Assembly (NCBI RefSeq): GCF_008180725.1
Contig: NZ_VTEV01000006.1
Coordinates: 69,409 to 133,408 of the forward strand
Direction: 5' to 3'
DNA from: Sutcliffiella horikoshii
GTDB taxonomy: Bacteria; Bacillota; Bacilli; Bacillales; Bacillaceae_I
Length of the DNA stretch: 64,000 nt
Shown here one piece after another: positions 15,047 to 23,861 of the stretch. A program made the translations under genes and the position numbers. Positions within the stretch are counted from its first letter, which is position 1. Each line of letters begins with the position of its first letter. The notes below the pieces were generated by a model. That model ran no database searches and was not told the DNA's origin. It saw nothing but the letters and a program-made list of their open reading frames with translations.

Positions 15047-17431
15047 ATGAAACAAAGTATTAAAAAGGCTGCTGTAATCGGATCAGGAGTTATGGGATCC
15101 GGCATTGCCGCACACTTAGCAAACATTGGAATTCCTACAATCTTGTTAGATATCGTACCTAACAAATTAACGAGTGAAGAAGAACAAAAAGGCTTAACAC
15201 TCTCTGATAAAGCAATCCGAAACAAATTTACAAGCACAGCTTTACAAAAATTATTAAAACAAAAACCAGCTCCACTTACATCCAAATCTAATCTTGCTCT
15301 AATTGAAGCAGGAAATTTAGAAGACGACTTGGCAAAAATTGCGGATTGTGACTGGGTAATTGAAGTAATCGTTGAAAACCTAGAAATCAAAAAGCAACTT
15401 TTTGAAAAGGTAGATGCTCACCGCAAACCTGGAAGTATTATCAGCTCTAACACATCTGGTATTTCCATTGAAGCGATGGCGGAAGGACGATCTGAAGATT
15501 TCAAAAAGAATTTTCTAGGAACGCACTTCTTTAATCCACCGCGTTATTTAAAGTTGCTTGAAGTGATTCCGACAAAGGACACAAATCCAGAGGTTATCAG
15601 CTTCATGAAATCATTTGGTGAAGATGTATTAGGAAAAGGCATTGTTCTTGCAAAGGATACGCCAAATTTCATCGCAAACCGCATTGGAACGTATGGCTTA
15701 CTTGTGACAGTGAATGAAATGCTTGAGGGCGGTTATAGTGTCGGGGAAGTGGATTCTGTCACAGGTCCAGCTATCGGCAGACCGAAAAGTGCAACATTCC
15801 GTACACTTGACGTTGTAGGGTTGGATACATTCATCCATGTAGCCAACAATGTTTACGAAAAAGTCGAGGGTAAGGAACAAGAAGTATTCCGGATCCCAGA
15901 CTTTATGAACAAAATGAAGGAAAAAGGCTGGTTGGGCTCCAAGTCCGGTCAAGGCTTCTTCTTAAAACAAGGAAAAGAAATTTTGGAACTCAACCCAGAA
16001 ACGTTGGAATATGAGCCACGTAAAAAGTTGAAAACTCCAGCTCTTGAAATGAGCAAACAAGCAAAAGGCTACAGTAACAAAATGAAAGCGCTTGTATATG
16101 CTGACGACCGCGCTGGAAACCTGATCTGGAGCATACTTGCACCAGTATTGAGCTATTCTGCTGAATTACTAGGTGAGATCGCTGATGATATCGTGGCAAT
16201 TGACCAAGCGATGAAATGGGGCTTCGGCTGGGATCATGGACCATTTGAAACTTGGGATGCCATCGGTCTAGAACAGTCAGTCTTGAAAATGAAAGAAGAC
16301 GGAATCCCGGTTCCAAAGTGGGTCGACGAAATGCTAGCAAACGGCCATCGTTCCTTCTACAAAAAAGATGGTGGAACAACCTTATTTTATGACAACGGCA
16401 CTTACAAAGCGCTTGAAGTAAATCCAAAAGTAGTTCACTTGAAAACATTAAAAGAAACAAATGGTGTAATCAAGAAAAACTCTGGAGCAAGCTTAATCGA
16501 CCTTGGGGACGATGTGGCATTACTTGAATTCCAATCACCAAATAATGCAATCGGGCTAGATATTATCCAAATGGTGAACTACGCGCTTGAAGAAGTAGAT
16601 AAAAACTACAAAGGGCTTGTCATCGGAAACCAAGGAAAGAACTTCTGTGTAGGTGCTAACCTTGCAATGATTCTGATGGAAGCGCAAGACGACAATTATT
16701 TTGAAATAGACATGGTTGTAAAGCATTTCCAACAAGCCATGATGAAAATAAAATACAGCTCCAAACCGGTTGTGGCAGCGCCATTTGGCATGACACTCGG
16801 AGGAGGAACAGAAATTTGCCTACCAACAAGCCAATTACAGGCATCCAGCGAATCGTATATGGGCCTTGTAGAAGTCGGAGTTGGATTGATTCCTGGTGGT
16901 GGCGGAAACAAAGAGCTTTACATGAAGCACTTGAACAGCATGCCACAAGGACTTGAGTATGATTTGCAAAAAGTTGCGAACAAAGTATTTGAACAAATTG
17001 CAACCGCAAAAGTCTCTACTTCTGCAGCAGAAGCGAGAGACCTGCACTTATTGAACAACAAAGATCAAATCAGCTTCAACGGGGACCACTTAATTCATGA
17101 TGCAAAGCAGGCGGTTACAAGCCTATATGATGCAGGTTATACAGCACCTGTTCGCAGAAAAGTCCCTGTCGTTGGGGAAACAGGCTATGCAACCTTAATG
17201 CTTGGTGCACACAATATGCAATACTCTGGATTCATTTCCGAGCACGACTTAAAAATTGCTAAGAAGCTTGCCTATGTTATCGCTGGCGGAAATGTACCGT
17301 TCGGAACAGAAGTAGATGAACAGTACCTACTAGACCTTGAACGCGAAGCATTCCTAAGCCTAGTTGGAGAAGCAAAATCCCAACAACGCATGCAACACAT
17401 GCTTGTAAAAGGAAAGCCATTACGTAACTAA
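15047..17431 (+). CDS. fadN: 3-hydroxyacyl-CoA dehydrogenase / enoyl-CoA hydratase
   Basis: A 794-residue bifunctional beta-oxidation enzyme. The N terminus has a Rossmann NAD motif (GSGVMGSGIAAHLA, near 12-25), then the 3-hydroxyacyl-CoA dehydrogenase domains with SSNTSGIS, GTHFFNPPRYLKLLEVI (His and Glu of the catalytic pair) and KDTPNFIANRIG. The C-terminal third is an enoyl-CoA hydratase/isomerase (crotonase) domain with GNQGKNFCVGANLA and TLGGGTEICL. The ATG at 15047 follows GGGGGAGGAAGA; an in-frame ATG at 14984 lies inside the FadR box and has no ribosome site. It is the first gene of fadN-fadA-fadE. Confidence 0.95.
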   Translation: MKQSIKKAAVIGSGVMGSGIAAHLANIGIPTILLDIVPNKLTSEEEQKGLTLSDKAIRNKFTSTALQKLLKQKPAPLTSKSNLALIEAGNLEDDLAKIADCDWVIEVIVENLEIKKQLFEKVDAHRKPGSIISSNTSGISIEAMAEGRSEDFKKNFLGTHFFNPPRYLKLLEVIPTKDTNPEVISFMKSFGEDVLGKGIVLAKDTPNFIANRIGTYGLLVTVNEMLEGGYSVGEVDSVTGPAIGRPKSATFRTLDVVGLDTFIHVANNVYEKVEGKEQEVFRIPDFMNKMKEKGWLGSKSGQGFFLKQGKEILELNPETLEYEPRKKLKTPALEMSKQAKGYSNKMKALVYADDRAGNLIWSILAPVLSYSAELLGEIADDIVAIDQAMKWGFGWDHGPFETWDAIGLEQSVLKMKEDGIPVPKWVDEMLANGHRSFYKKDGGTTLFYDNGTYKALEVNPKVVHLKTLKETNGVIKKNSGASLIDLGDDVALLEFQSPNNAIGLDIIQMVNYALEEVDKNYKGLVIGNQGKNFCVGANLAMILMEAQDDNYFEIDMVVKHFQQAMMKIKYSSKPVVAAPFGMTLGGGTEICLPTSQLQASSESYMGLVEVGVGLIPGGGGNKELYMKHLNSMPQGLEYDLQKVANKVFEQIATAKVSTSAAEARDLHLLNNKDQISFNGDHLIHDAKQAVTSLYDAGYTAPVRRKVPVVGETGYATLMLGAHNMQYSGFISEHDLKIAKKLAYVIAGGNVPFGTEVDEQYLLDLEREAFLSLVGEAKSQQRMQHMLVKGKPLRN

Positions 17432-17500
17432 ACCAATTTAATACAACAGCGGTGTTACAAACAGAATCTACTAAACTACTAGAAAAGCGAGGGGAGCATT

Positions 17501-18679
17501 TTGAAAGAAGCGGTTATTGTTGCTGGTGCAAGAACACCAGTCGGAAGATCAAGAAAAGGATCACTAGCTACAGTTCGACCAGATGATCTAGGGGCATTAG
17601 TAGTAAAAGAAACACTTAAACGAGCAGGCAACTATGATGGTCCAATCGATGACCTCATTTTCGGATGTGCGATGCCAGAAGCAGAACAAGGACTGAATAT
17701 GGCAAGAAACATAGGAGGATTAGCTGGACTTCCATCAAGCGTACCTGCAATTACCATCAATAGATATTGCTCTTCAGGTTTACAAACCATTGCCTATGCA
17801 GCAGAGCGAATTATGCTTGGGCACTCTGAATCCATCATTGCCGGTGGAGCAGAATCCATGAGCATGGTGCCAATGGTCGGCCATACAGTAAGACCAAATG
17901 CACGCCTTGTTGACTCTGCACCAGAGTATTACATGGGAATGGGACACACAGCAGAACAAGTAGCAATGAAATACGGAGTGAGCCGTGAAGACCAGGATGC
18001 ATTTGCTGTACGCAGTCATGAGCGTGCTGCAAGAGCAATTCAAGAAGGGAAATTCGTGGATGAAATCGTACCTGTCGATGTAACAATGCGCAAGGTTGGA
18101 GCCAACCACAAATTGCAAGAATCGACATTTACATTCAGCCAAGATGAAGGAGTAAGAGCTGGTACTTCCATGGAAGTATTAAGCAAACTGCGTCCGGCAT
18201 TCAATGTCAAAGGCTCCGTAACAGCAGGAAACTCTTCTCAAACAAGTGACGGAGCAGCATCTGTTCTTGTCATGGAAAGAGAAAGAGCAGAAGCACTTGG
18301 ACTAAAACCAATCGCTAAATTCCGATCTTTCGCAGTAGGCGGCGTGCCACCAGAAGTAATGGGAATCGGTCCGGTAGTAGCCATTCCTAAAGCACTTAAA
18401 CTGGCAGGCTTGGAACTTTCCGATATCGGCTTACTTGAATTGAACGAAGCATTTGCATCCCAAGCAATCCAAGTCATGCGCGAACTAAACCTAGATGAAG
18501 ACAAAGTGAACGTAAACGGCGGAGCAATCGCCCTTGGACACCCACTTGGATGCACAGGTTCCAAACTGACCCTGACCCTTCTACACGAAATGCAACGCCG
18601 CAACGAACAGTTCGGTATCGTCAGCATGTGTATCGGCGGCGGAATGGGCGCAGCAGGAGTATTCGAACTACTGGCTTAA
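17501..18679 (+). CDS. fadA: Acetyl-CoA C-acyltransferase (3-ketoacyl-CoA thiolase)
   Basis: A 392-residue thiolase that cleaves 3-ketoacyl-CoA with CoA to release acetyl-CoA. Catalytic residues visible: Cys90 in [10 protein letters not shown], His in [14 protein letters not shown] and the second Cys in [14 protein letters not shown]; the NEAFA loop is also present. It starts with TTG (AAAGCGAGGGGAGCATT upstream), 69 bases after fadN, with no terminator between. Together with FadN and FadE it completes the oxidation cycle. Confidence 0.95.
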   Translation: MKEAVIVAGARTPVGRSRKGSLATVRPDDLGALVVKETLKRAGNYDGPIDDLIFGCAMPEAEQGLNMARNIGGLAGLPSSVPAITINRYCSSGLQTIAYAAERIMLGHSESIIAGGAESMSMVPMVGHTVRPNARLVDSAPEYYMGMGHTAEQVAMKYGVSREDQDAFAVRSHERAARAIQEGKFVDEIVPVDVTMRKVGANHKLQESTFTFSQDEGVRAGTSMEVLSKLRPAFNVKGSVTAGNSSQTSDGAASVLVMERERAEALGLKPIAKFRSFAVGGVPPEVMGIGPVVAIPKALKLAGLELSDIGLLELNEAFASQAIQVMRELNLDEDKVNVNGGAIALGHPLGCTGSKLTLTLLHEMQRRNEQFGIVSMCIGGGMGAAGVFELLA

Positions 18680-18701
18680 ATTTATTTATTATAAAATAAC
18701 T

Positions 18702-18833
18702 TAGCTGTTGATTGTAGCACAGGGCGAAGACTCTTGAGGGAGATAGCGTTAGGTGGAGACCCCGCAACGAAGTGAGGAGGCTCCAGCAACGCCCCTAGGA
18801 AAGCGAAGCCCAGTGCGGAAATCAACAGCGGCG
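18702..18833 (+). repeat. Dispersed ~130-bp element, copy 2 (inside the fad operon)
   Basis: Runs from TAGCTGTTGATTG through GGCGAAGACTC, GGAGACCCCGCAACG, GTGAGGAGG and AAAGCGAAGCC to AATCAACAGCGG. It fills nearly all of the 197-base gap between fadA and fadE and shows no T-tract terminator, so transcription may read through it into fadE. Confidence 0.85.
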
Positions 18834-18876
18834 TAAAAGTGATTCTGATATAGTAACCAAACGGGAGGAAAACAAA

Positions 18877-20661
18877 ATGTCAAACACATTAGAAAACATA
18901 ATCAAAGGCGGAAGCTTCCTACTGGACGACATCGCCGCAGAAAAAGTCTTCACACCAGAAGACTTCTCAGACGAACACAAACTTATCGCCAAAACAACCG
19001 AAGAATTCGTCGTAAACGAAGTAGTTCCAAACCTAGAAGAAATCGAACACCATAACTTCGATATCTCCGTAAAACTTTTAAAAGAAGCAGGAGAACTGGG
19101 CCTATTAGGAGCAGACGTACAAGAAGAGTACGGCGGATTCGGACTTGATAAAATCAGTTCATCCCTAATCACAGAAAAATTCTCAAGAGCTGGCGGATTC
19201 TCCTTATCCTACGGAGCACACGTTGGAATCGGATCCCTTCCTATCGTTCTTTTCGGTAATGAAGACCAAAAACAAAAATACCTTCCAAAACTGTCTTCTG
19301 GTGAAATGCTTGCAGCATACGCATTAACAGAGCCAGGTTCCGGATCTGATGCTCTTGGTGCGAAAACGACTGCCAAGCTGAATGACGAAGGTACACATTA
19401 TGTATTGAATGGGGAAAAACAGTGGATCACCAATGCAGGTTTTGCAGATGTATTTGTTGTTTATGCAAAAGTCGATGGTGAACACTTCTCCTCATTCATC
19501 GTAGAACGCGGCTTTGGTGGGGTTTCCACTGGACCGGAAGAAAAGAAAATGGGTATCAAAGGCTCTTCTACACGTACATTGATCTTGGAAGATGCATTAG
19601 TACCAAAAGAAAACCTTCTTGGTGAAATCGGACGCGGTCACGTAATCGCATTTAACATTCTTAACATCGGACGTTACAAATTGGCAGTTGGAACAGTTGG
19701 TGGATCTAAGCGTGGAATTGAGCTTGCAGCAACGTATGCAAACCAGCGCCAGCAGTTCAAAACACCTATCGCAAAATTCTCTCTTATCCAAGAGAAGCTT
19801 GCAAACATGGCAGTTAAAACATATGCAACGGAAAGCTCCGTTTACCGTACAGTCGGCCTTTTTGAAGACAGCATGGGCCGCCTGACGAAAGAAGAAGAGA
19901 AAGATCCTAATGCAGTGGCAAAAGCTGTTGCTGAATATGCGATCGAGTGTTCTTTAAATAAAGTGTTCGGTTCTGAAACACTTGACTATGTAGTGGATGA
20001 AGCAGTTCAAATTCATGGTGGATACGGCTTTATGGCAGAGTACGAAGTAGAAAGAATGTACCGCGACTCCCGTATCAACCGTATTTTCGAAGGAACAAAC
20101 GAAATCAACCGTTTATTGGTACCAGGAACTTACCTGCGTAAAGCATTAAAAGGTGAACTTCCACTTATCCAAAAAGCGCAAAGCCTACAAGAAGAACTAA
20201 TGATGCTTATGCCTGAAGAAGTTGGCGATGGAGTATTGGAGCAAGAGAAATACCTTGTGAAAAATGCAAAGAAAATTGCTATCTTAATGACTGGCCTTGT
20301 AGCTCAAAAGTACGGAAAAGCATTGGAAAGAGAACAAGAATTGCTTGTTAACATTGCTGATATCATCAGCAACGTTTATTCCATGGAATCCGCTGTATTA
20401 CGTACGGAGAAAGCAATCGCAAAATCCGGCGAAGACAAAAACAAATTGAAAGTCCTTTATACGCAAGTATTCTGTCAAGAGGCGTTCAACCAAATTGAAG
20501 CAGATGCAAGAGAAACATTGGTAGCTGCTGAAACTGGGGATACACTTCGCATGATGATCTCAGCACTGCGCAAATTCACTCGCCACACACCAATCAACGT
20601 AGTTGCAAAGAAACGTGAAATTGCAGCTGTCGTATTGGATGCTCAAAAATATACTGTATGA
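18877..20661 (+). CDS. fadE: Acyl-CoA dehydrogenase
   Basis: A 594-residue FAD enzyme making the first beta-oxidation step. The ACAD core spans roughly residues 35-410: AYALTEPGSGSDALGAKTTA (FAD/substrate loop), QWITNAGFADVFVVYAKV, TPIAKFSLIQEKLANMA, QIHGGYGFMAEYEVERMYRD, and FEGTNEINR with the likely catalytic Glu. About 170 extra C-terminal residues match long bacterial ACADs such as B. subtilis FadE (YusJ). GGGAGGAAA precedes the ATG. Electron acceptor would be an ETF encoded elsewhere. The dispersed repeat upstream may affect coupling to fadNA. Confidence 0.94.
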   Translation: MSNTLENIIKGGSFLLDDIAAEKVFTPEDFSDEHKLIAKTTEEFVVNEVVPNLEEIEHHNFDISVKLLKEAGELGLLGADVQEEYGGFGLDKISSSLITEKFSRAGGFSLSYGAHVGIGSLPIVLFGNEDQKQKYLPKLSSGEMLAAYALTEPGSGSDALGAKTTAKLNDEGTHYVLNGEKQWITNAGFADVFVVYAKVDGEHFSSFIVERGFGGVSTGPEEKKMGIKGSSTRTLILEDALVPKENLLGEIGRGHVIAFNILNIGRYKLAVGTVGGSKRGIELAATYANQRQQFKTPIAKFSLIQEKLANMAVKTYATESSVYRTVGLFEDSMGRLTKEEEKDPNAVAKAVAEYAIECSLNKVFGSETLDYVVDEAVQIHGGYGFMAEYEVERMYRDSRINRIFEGTNEINRLLVPGTYLRKALKGELPLIQKAQSLQEELMMLMPEEVGDGVLEQEKYLVKNAKKIAILMTGLVAQKYGKALEREQELLVNIADIISNVYSMESAVLRTEKAIAKSGEDKNKLKVLYTQVFCQEAFNQIEADARETLVAAETGDTLRMMISALRKFTRHTPINVVAKKREIAAVVLDAQKYTV

Positions 20662-20668
20662 GAATCGA

Positions 20669-20706
20669 AAGCCAGGCTCCTGTTTTAGGAAGTCTGGTTT
20701 TTTTAT
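20669..20706 (+). terminator. Terminator of the fad operon
   Basis: GCCAGGCTCCT and AGGAAGTCTGG pair (one bulge) around GTTTT and are followed by TTTTTTT. Confidence 0.75.
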
Positions 20707-20777
20707 TTTTTATTGAAATACTATCTCATCAAAAAGGAAAATAGAAAAATACGTCGAATTATAGAAAATAGAGTGTG

Positions 20778-20806
20778 TTGAAAATTAGGCGCATGCTTTG
20801 TGTTAT
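20778..20806 (+). promoter_or_regulatory. Likely promoter of the yusI-gcvH segment
   Basis: TTGAAA 20778-20783, 17 bases, TGTTAT 20801-20806, about 50 bases before the yusI start. Confidence 0.5.
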
Positions 20807-20856
20807 GCTACAATATATGAGTAAAATCATGTATGCTAAGGTGGTGCAAAAAGGTT

Positions 20857-21213
20857 ATGGCAGTATCGTTTTATTGGTATCCTAAATGTGGCACATGCCG
20901 CAATGCTAAAAAGTGGCTTGAGGCTAATGGTGTAGCGGTAGAAGAAGTACATATTGTCGAAAATCCACCATCACGTGAAAAGTTAGAGGAGCTTTACAAG
21001 AAAAGCGGCCTAGAACTGAAAAAGTTTTTTAATACAAGCGGCATGAAGTATCGCGAGCTTGGATTGAAGGATAAAGTGAAAACAGCCTCCGAAAAGGAAT
21101 TGCTTGATATTCTTGCAACGGATGGCATGCTGATTAAGCGCCCGATTACTACAGACGGCAGCAAAGTAACAGTTGGATTTAATGAAAAGCAGTTCGAAGA
21201 AACATGGAAATAG
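20857..21213 (+). CDS. yusI: ArsC/Spx-family thioredoxin-fold protein YusI
   Basis: A 118-residue protein of the arsenate reductase/Spx superfamily. CGTC at residues 11-14 (WYPKCGTCRNAKKWLE) gives a redox pair, and the C-terminal half has the family pattern FNTSGMKYRELGLKDK and MLIKRPI. It resembles B. subtilis YusI, between fadE and gcvH there too. It probably is a small thiol oxidoreductase; arsenate reduction is not established. The ATG at 20857 follows AAGGTGG at good distance; the upstream in-frame ATG at 20833 precedes that site. Confidence 0.83.
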   Translation: MAVSFYWYPKCGTCRNAKKWLEANGVAVEEVHIVENPPSREKLEELYKKSGLELKKFFNTSGMKYRELGLKDKVKTASEKELLDILATDGMLIKRPITTDGSKVTVGFNEKQFEETWK

Positions 21214-21288
21214 GACAGGCTCTCTTTTTAAATAGGCATGCCTATTAGAAGAGCTAAAAATAAACAAGTTTGATGGAGGGAATTATTG

Positions 21289-21672
21289 ATGAGCACACCT
21301 AAAGATTTACGTTATTCCGAAGAGCATGAATGGGTAAAAGTTGAAGGAGAAAAAGTACGAGTGGGGATTACGCATTTTGCTCAATCCGAGCTTGGCGATA
21401 TTGTGTTTGTTGAACTTCCTGAAGTTGGAGATGAAATCTCTGCAGATGAACCGTTTGGAAGTGTAGAATCTGTAAAAACAGTATCAGAACTATACGCTCC
21501 AATCAGTGGTAAAGTGGTTGAAGTTAACGAAGATTTAAATGACAGCCCTGAATTTGTTAATGAATCTCCATACGAAAAAGCATGGATGATTGTTGTGGAA
21601 CCTGCAGATGCTGGTGAAGTAGACAAATTAATGACTGCTGAGCAATATGAGGAAATGACAAAAGAAGACTAA
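21289..21672 (+). CDS. gcvH: Glycine cleavage system H protein
   Basis: A 127-residue lipoyl carrier. The lipoylated lysine is Lys63 in [16 protein letters not shown], flanked by SEEHEWV at the N terminus and SPYEKAWM near the C terminus. It shuttles the aminomethyl group of the glycine cleavage complex and, in Bacillus, is the acceptor from which lipoyl groups are relayed to other dehydrogenases. The ATG at 21289 follows GATGGAGGGAATT; a TTG three bases earlier is less likely. Lipoyl synthase (lipA) is 26 kb away in this window. Confidence 0.96.
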   Translation: MSTPKDLRYSEEHEWVKVEGEKVRVGITHFAQSELGDIVFVELPEVGDEISADEPFGSVESVKTVSELYAPISGKVVEVNEDLNDSPEFVNESPYEKAWMIVVEPADAGEVDKLMTAEQYEEMTKED

Positions 21673-21730
21673 TTATCTAGACGCGGGGCAACCTAACTTT
21701 AGTTAACTTTTACTAAAGAGGTGACCGTAA

Positions 21731-21976
21731 ATGACGTTGGATAACAAAAGGTTGGATATCACTGACAGAGTAAACGGGAAGTTGACAAACCAAGGCTTTG
21801 AGCTTTATGTGGAAAACGAATCCATAGGTCAAGTAACGTTTACCGAGCAAGGCAACCAGTACGCCTTAAAAAATGGCTATGAACAAGAAGGAAGCAAGAT
21901 CTTTCAACAAGTTTCAGTGCCTTCTGAAAAAGATGCCAAATATGTAGATTGCGACTACGAAAATGGATGGTGTTAA
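21731..21976 (+). CDS. yusG: YusG-family protein (DUF2553)
   Basis: An 81-residue soluble protein with predicted beta-rich structure (GKLTNQGFELYVENESIGQVTF) and a Cys-containing C terminus (VDCDYENGWC). It matches the size and place of B. subtilis YusG, directly after gcvH. Function unknown. AAAGAGGTGACC precedes the ATG and a terminator follows, so it may be the last gene of the yusI-gcvH-yusG unit. Confidence 0.8.
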   Translation: MTLDNKRLDITDRVNGKLTNQGFELYVENESIGQVTFTEQGNQYALKNGYEQEGSKIFQQVSVPSEKDAKYVDCDYENGWC

Positions 21977-21984
21977 CCATCGGT

Positions 21985-22019
21985 GGGGTTGGGACTCTTA
22001 TTAGTTCCGCCCCTTTTTC
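21985..22019 (+). terminator. Terminator after yusG
   Basis: GGGGTTGGGACT pairs with AGTTCCGCCCC around CTTATT, then TTTTTCTT. Confidence 0.8.
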
Positions 22020-22129
22020 TTATTAAATGACGCCCTTATTTCTAATTATATGTGTACATTACCGCTATTCGGAATAGTTATAGTATAAAGCAACTTCTCT
22101 TTATACATCTTTTAGAACAGGTGATGGAT

Positions 22130-22477
22130 ATGATTTTAATACATGAGGAAAAAATTATTATTGTAGAGGGTAAATCAGATAAAAAACGCGTTCAGGAAGT
22201 CATCAATGAACCAGTTCATATTATATGTACCAATGGCACGATCAGTGTCACAAAGCTTGATGAATTGATGGAAGATATTATGGATAAAGAAGTATATATT
22301 TTGGTGGATGCGGATAGTTCTGGTGAAAAATTGAGGAAGCTCTTTAAAAGGGAGTTTCCAGAGGCAGAGCATCTTTATATTGATAAAATGTATCGAGAAG
22401 TGGCCTCTGCTCCACATCACCATATAGCTACAGTGTTACTAAGTGCAAATATCGATATTCATGCAGAATACTTGTAA
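22130..22477 (+). CDS. yusF: Toprim-domain protein YusF
   Basis: A 115-residue stand-alone toprim domain. IIIVEGKSDKKRV gives the catalytic Glu motif and YILVDADSSGEKLRK the DxD motif, the two metal-binding elements of topoisomerase-primase folds. It resembles small toprim proteins such as B. subtilis YusF and RNase M5-like nucleases but lacks further domains. The ATG at 22130 is five bases after AGGTGA. It is followed 23 bases later by the thioredoxin-like gene, as in B. subtilis. A nucleic-acid-processing role is inferred. Confidence 0.82.
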   Translation: MILIHEEKIIIVEGKSDKKRVQEVINEPVHIICTNGTISVTKLDELMEDIMDKEVYILVDADSSGEKLRKLFKREFPEAEHLYIDKMYREVASAPHHHIATVLLSANIDIHAEYL

Positions 22478-22500
22478 TAAGATTTAATGAGGATGAGATC

Positions 22501-22815
22501 ATGAGGGATTGGACCAAGGGAGAACTTTTACAAGAAATTAATGAAAATAAACTAAGTGTGGTTTATTTTTACACGCCTATGTGTGGGACCTGTCAGGTTG
22601 CCAAGCGTATGCTGGATGTGACGAAAGAGCTTTTCCCTCATCTTACCTTTGGGATGCTTGATGTGAATTATATTCAAGATCTTGCTATAAAGTGGGAAAT
22701 TGAGAGCGTCCCTTGTTTGATGGTTTTCGAAAATGGGGAGATGAAGGAAAAAATTTATGCCTTCCGTTCGGTGGAATATTTATATGGACTCATTAAACAA
22801 TATGACGGAAAGTAA
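22501..22815 (+). CDS. yusE: Thioredoxin-family protein YusE
   Basis: A 104-residue thioredoxin fold with CGTC at 28-31 (YFYTPMCGTCQVAKRML) and the cis-proline in ESVPCLMVF; that position is followed by an extra Cys. No signal peptide, so cytosolic. It resembles B. subtilis YusE. CGTC rather than CGPC suggests a redox potential different from thioredoxin TrxA. It probably shares a transcript with yusF. Confidence 0.87.
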   Translation: MRDWTKGELLQEINENKLSVVYFYTPMCGTCQVAKRMLDVTKELFPHLTFGMLDVNYIQDLAIKWEIESVPCLMVFENGEMKEKIYAFRSVEYLYGLIKQYDGK

Positions 22816-22818
22816 AAA

Positions 22819-22848
22819 TCTCAAAACACCCATTGTGGTGTTTTTTTG
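22819..22848 (+). terminator. Terminator after yusE
   Basis: AAAACACCCATTGTGGTGTTTTTTT: a short AACACC/GGTGTT stem with a seven-base T run. Confidence 0.75.
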
Positions 22849-22913
22849 TTATTTAAAAATTATAAATAATTGAGCTGATGATAGACTTCAAAGTAATTCT
22901 TTATGGCCGTTAT

Positions 22914-23641
22914 GAAGACCTCAGTGACAAGGAAAAAAGAGGAGCGAGGTCTTCATCGGCCGTATGAAGACCTCAGTGACGAGAAATCAGAAGGAGCGAG
23001 GTCCTCATCGCCTGTATGAAGACCTCGGTTACAAGGAAAAAGAAGGAGGGAGGTCTTCATCGCCCGTATGAAGACCTCAGTGACGAGAAATCAGGAGGAG
23101 TGAGGTCCTCATCGCCGGTATGAAGACCTCAGTGACGAGAAATCAGAAGGAGCGATGTCCTCATCGCCCGTATGAAGACCTCGGTGACGAGAAATCAGGA
23201 GGAGTGAGGTCCTCATCGCCCATATGAAGACCTCAGTGACGAGAAATCAGGATGAGTGAGGTCTTCATCGCCCGTATGAAGACCTCAGTGACGAGAAATC
23301 AGAAGGAGCGAGGTCCTCATCGCCTGTATGAAGACCTCGGTGACAAGGAAAAAGAAGGAGGGAGGTCTTCATCGCCCGTATGAAGACCTCAGTGACGAGA
23401 AATCAGGAGGAGTGAGGTCCTCATCGCCGGTATGAAGACCTCAGTGACGAGAAATCAGGAGGAGTGAGGTCCTCATCGCCTGTATGAAGACCTCAGTGAC
23501 GAGAAATCAGAAGGAGTGAGGTCCTCATCGCCGGTATGAAGACCTCAGTGACGAGAAATCAGAAGGAGCGATGTCCTCATCGCCCGTATGAAGACCTCGG
23601 TGACAAGGAAAAAAGACGAGCGAGGTCCTCATCGCCAAAAT
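22914..23641. repeat. 52-bp tandem repeat array B (fourteen units)
   Basis: Fourteen units begin with GAAGACCTC at 22914, 22966, 23018 and so on to 23590, every one exactly 52 bp apart, ending in a degenerate GAAGCCCTTGG at 23642. The typical unit is GAAGACCTCAGTGACGAG, AAATCAG, AAGGAGCGAGGTCCTC, ATCGCCCGTAT. Each unit has GAAGACCTC facing GAGGTCYTC about 22 bases on. Units 2-4 and 8-10 are the same three-unit block apart from one base, and units 5 and 13 are identical, showing block duplication. The 1,046-base gap between yusE and the MFS gene holds no convincing gene besides this array and a partial dispersed repeat. Confidence 0.96.
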
Positions 23642-23667
23642 GAAGCCCTTGGTGATATTCTTTCAGT

Positions 23668-23744
23668 GGCCCACTTCGTTGAGGAGTCTCCACTTTCCCT
23701 TCCTCCCACGGGCATCCTTGCTCCTTCCACTCCAATCAACAATG
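23668..23744 (-). repeat. Partial dispersed element, copy 3
   Basis: CACTTCGTTGAGGAGTCTCC, CCTTCCTCCCACGGGCATC and CACTCCAATCAACAATG match the right half of the inverted form of the dispersed element, as in copy 5. It directly abuts array B. Confidence 0.6.
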
Positions 23745-23861
23745 TAATTGCAAATATTTTTATAATTCTACAAAAACACCTATTGCCATTTTTCTGAAAA
23801 AGGAGTAAGTTTGTTTAGGGAGACGAAATATTTATTCAACAAACAAACGAGGGGTATATTT

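Noticed and set aside
16656-17047. Long minus-strand frames within fadN
   Set aside because: They are antisense shadows of a well-supported gene, rich in Cys/Leu/Ser and without starts or ribosome sites.
22914-23641. CRISPR array
   Set aside because: Units are adjacent near-identical 52-mers with no unique spacers, and no cas genes are present.
23588-23797. 69-residue open frame
   Set aside because: It starts in the last array B unit and runs through the partial dispersed element; repeat-derived, no gene signals.
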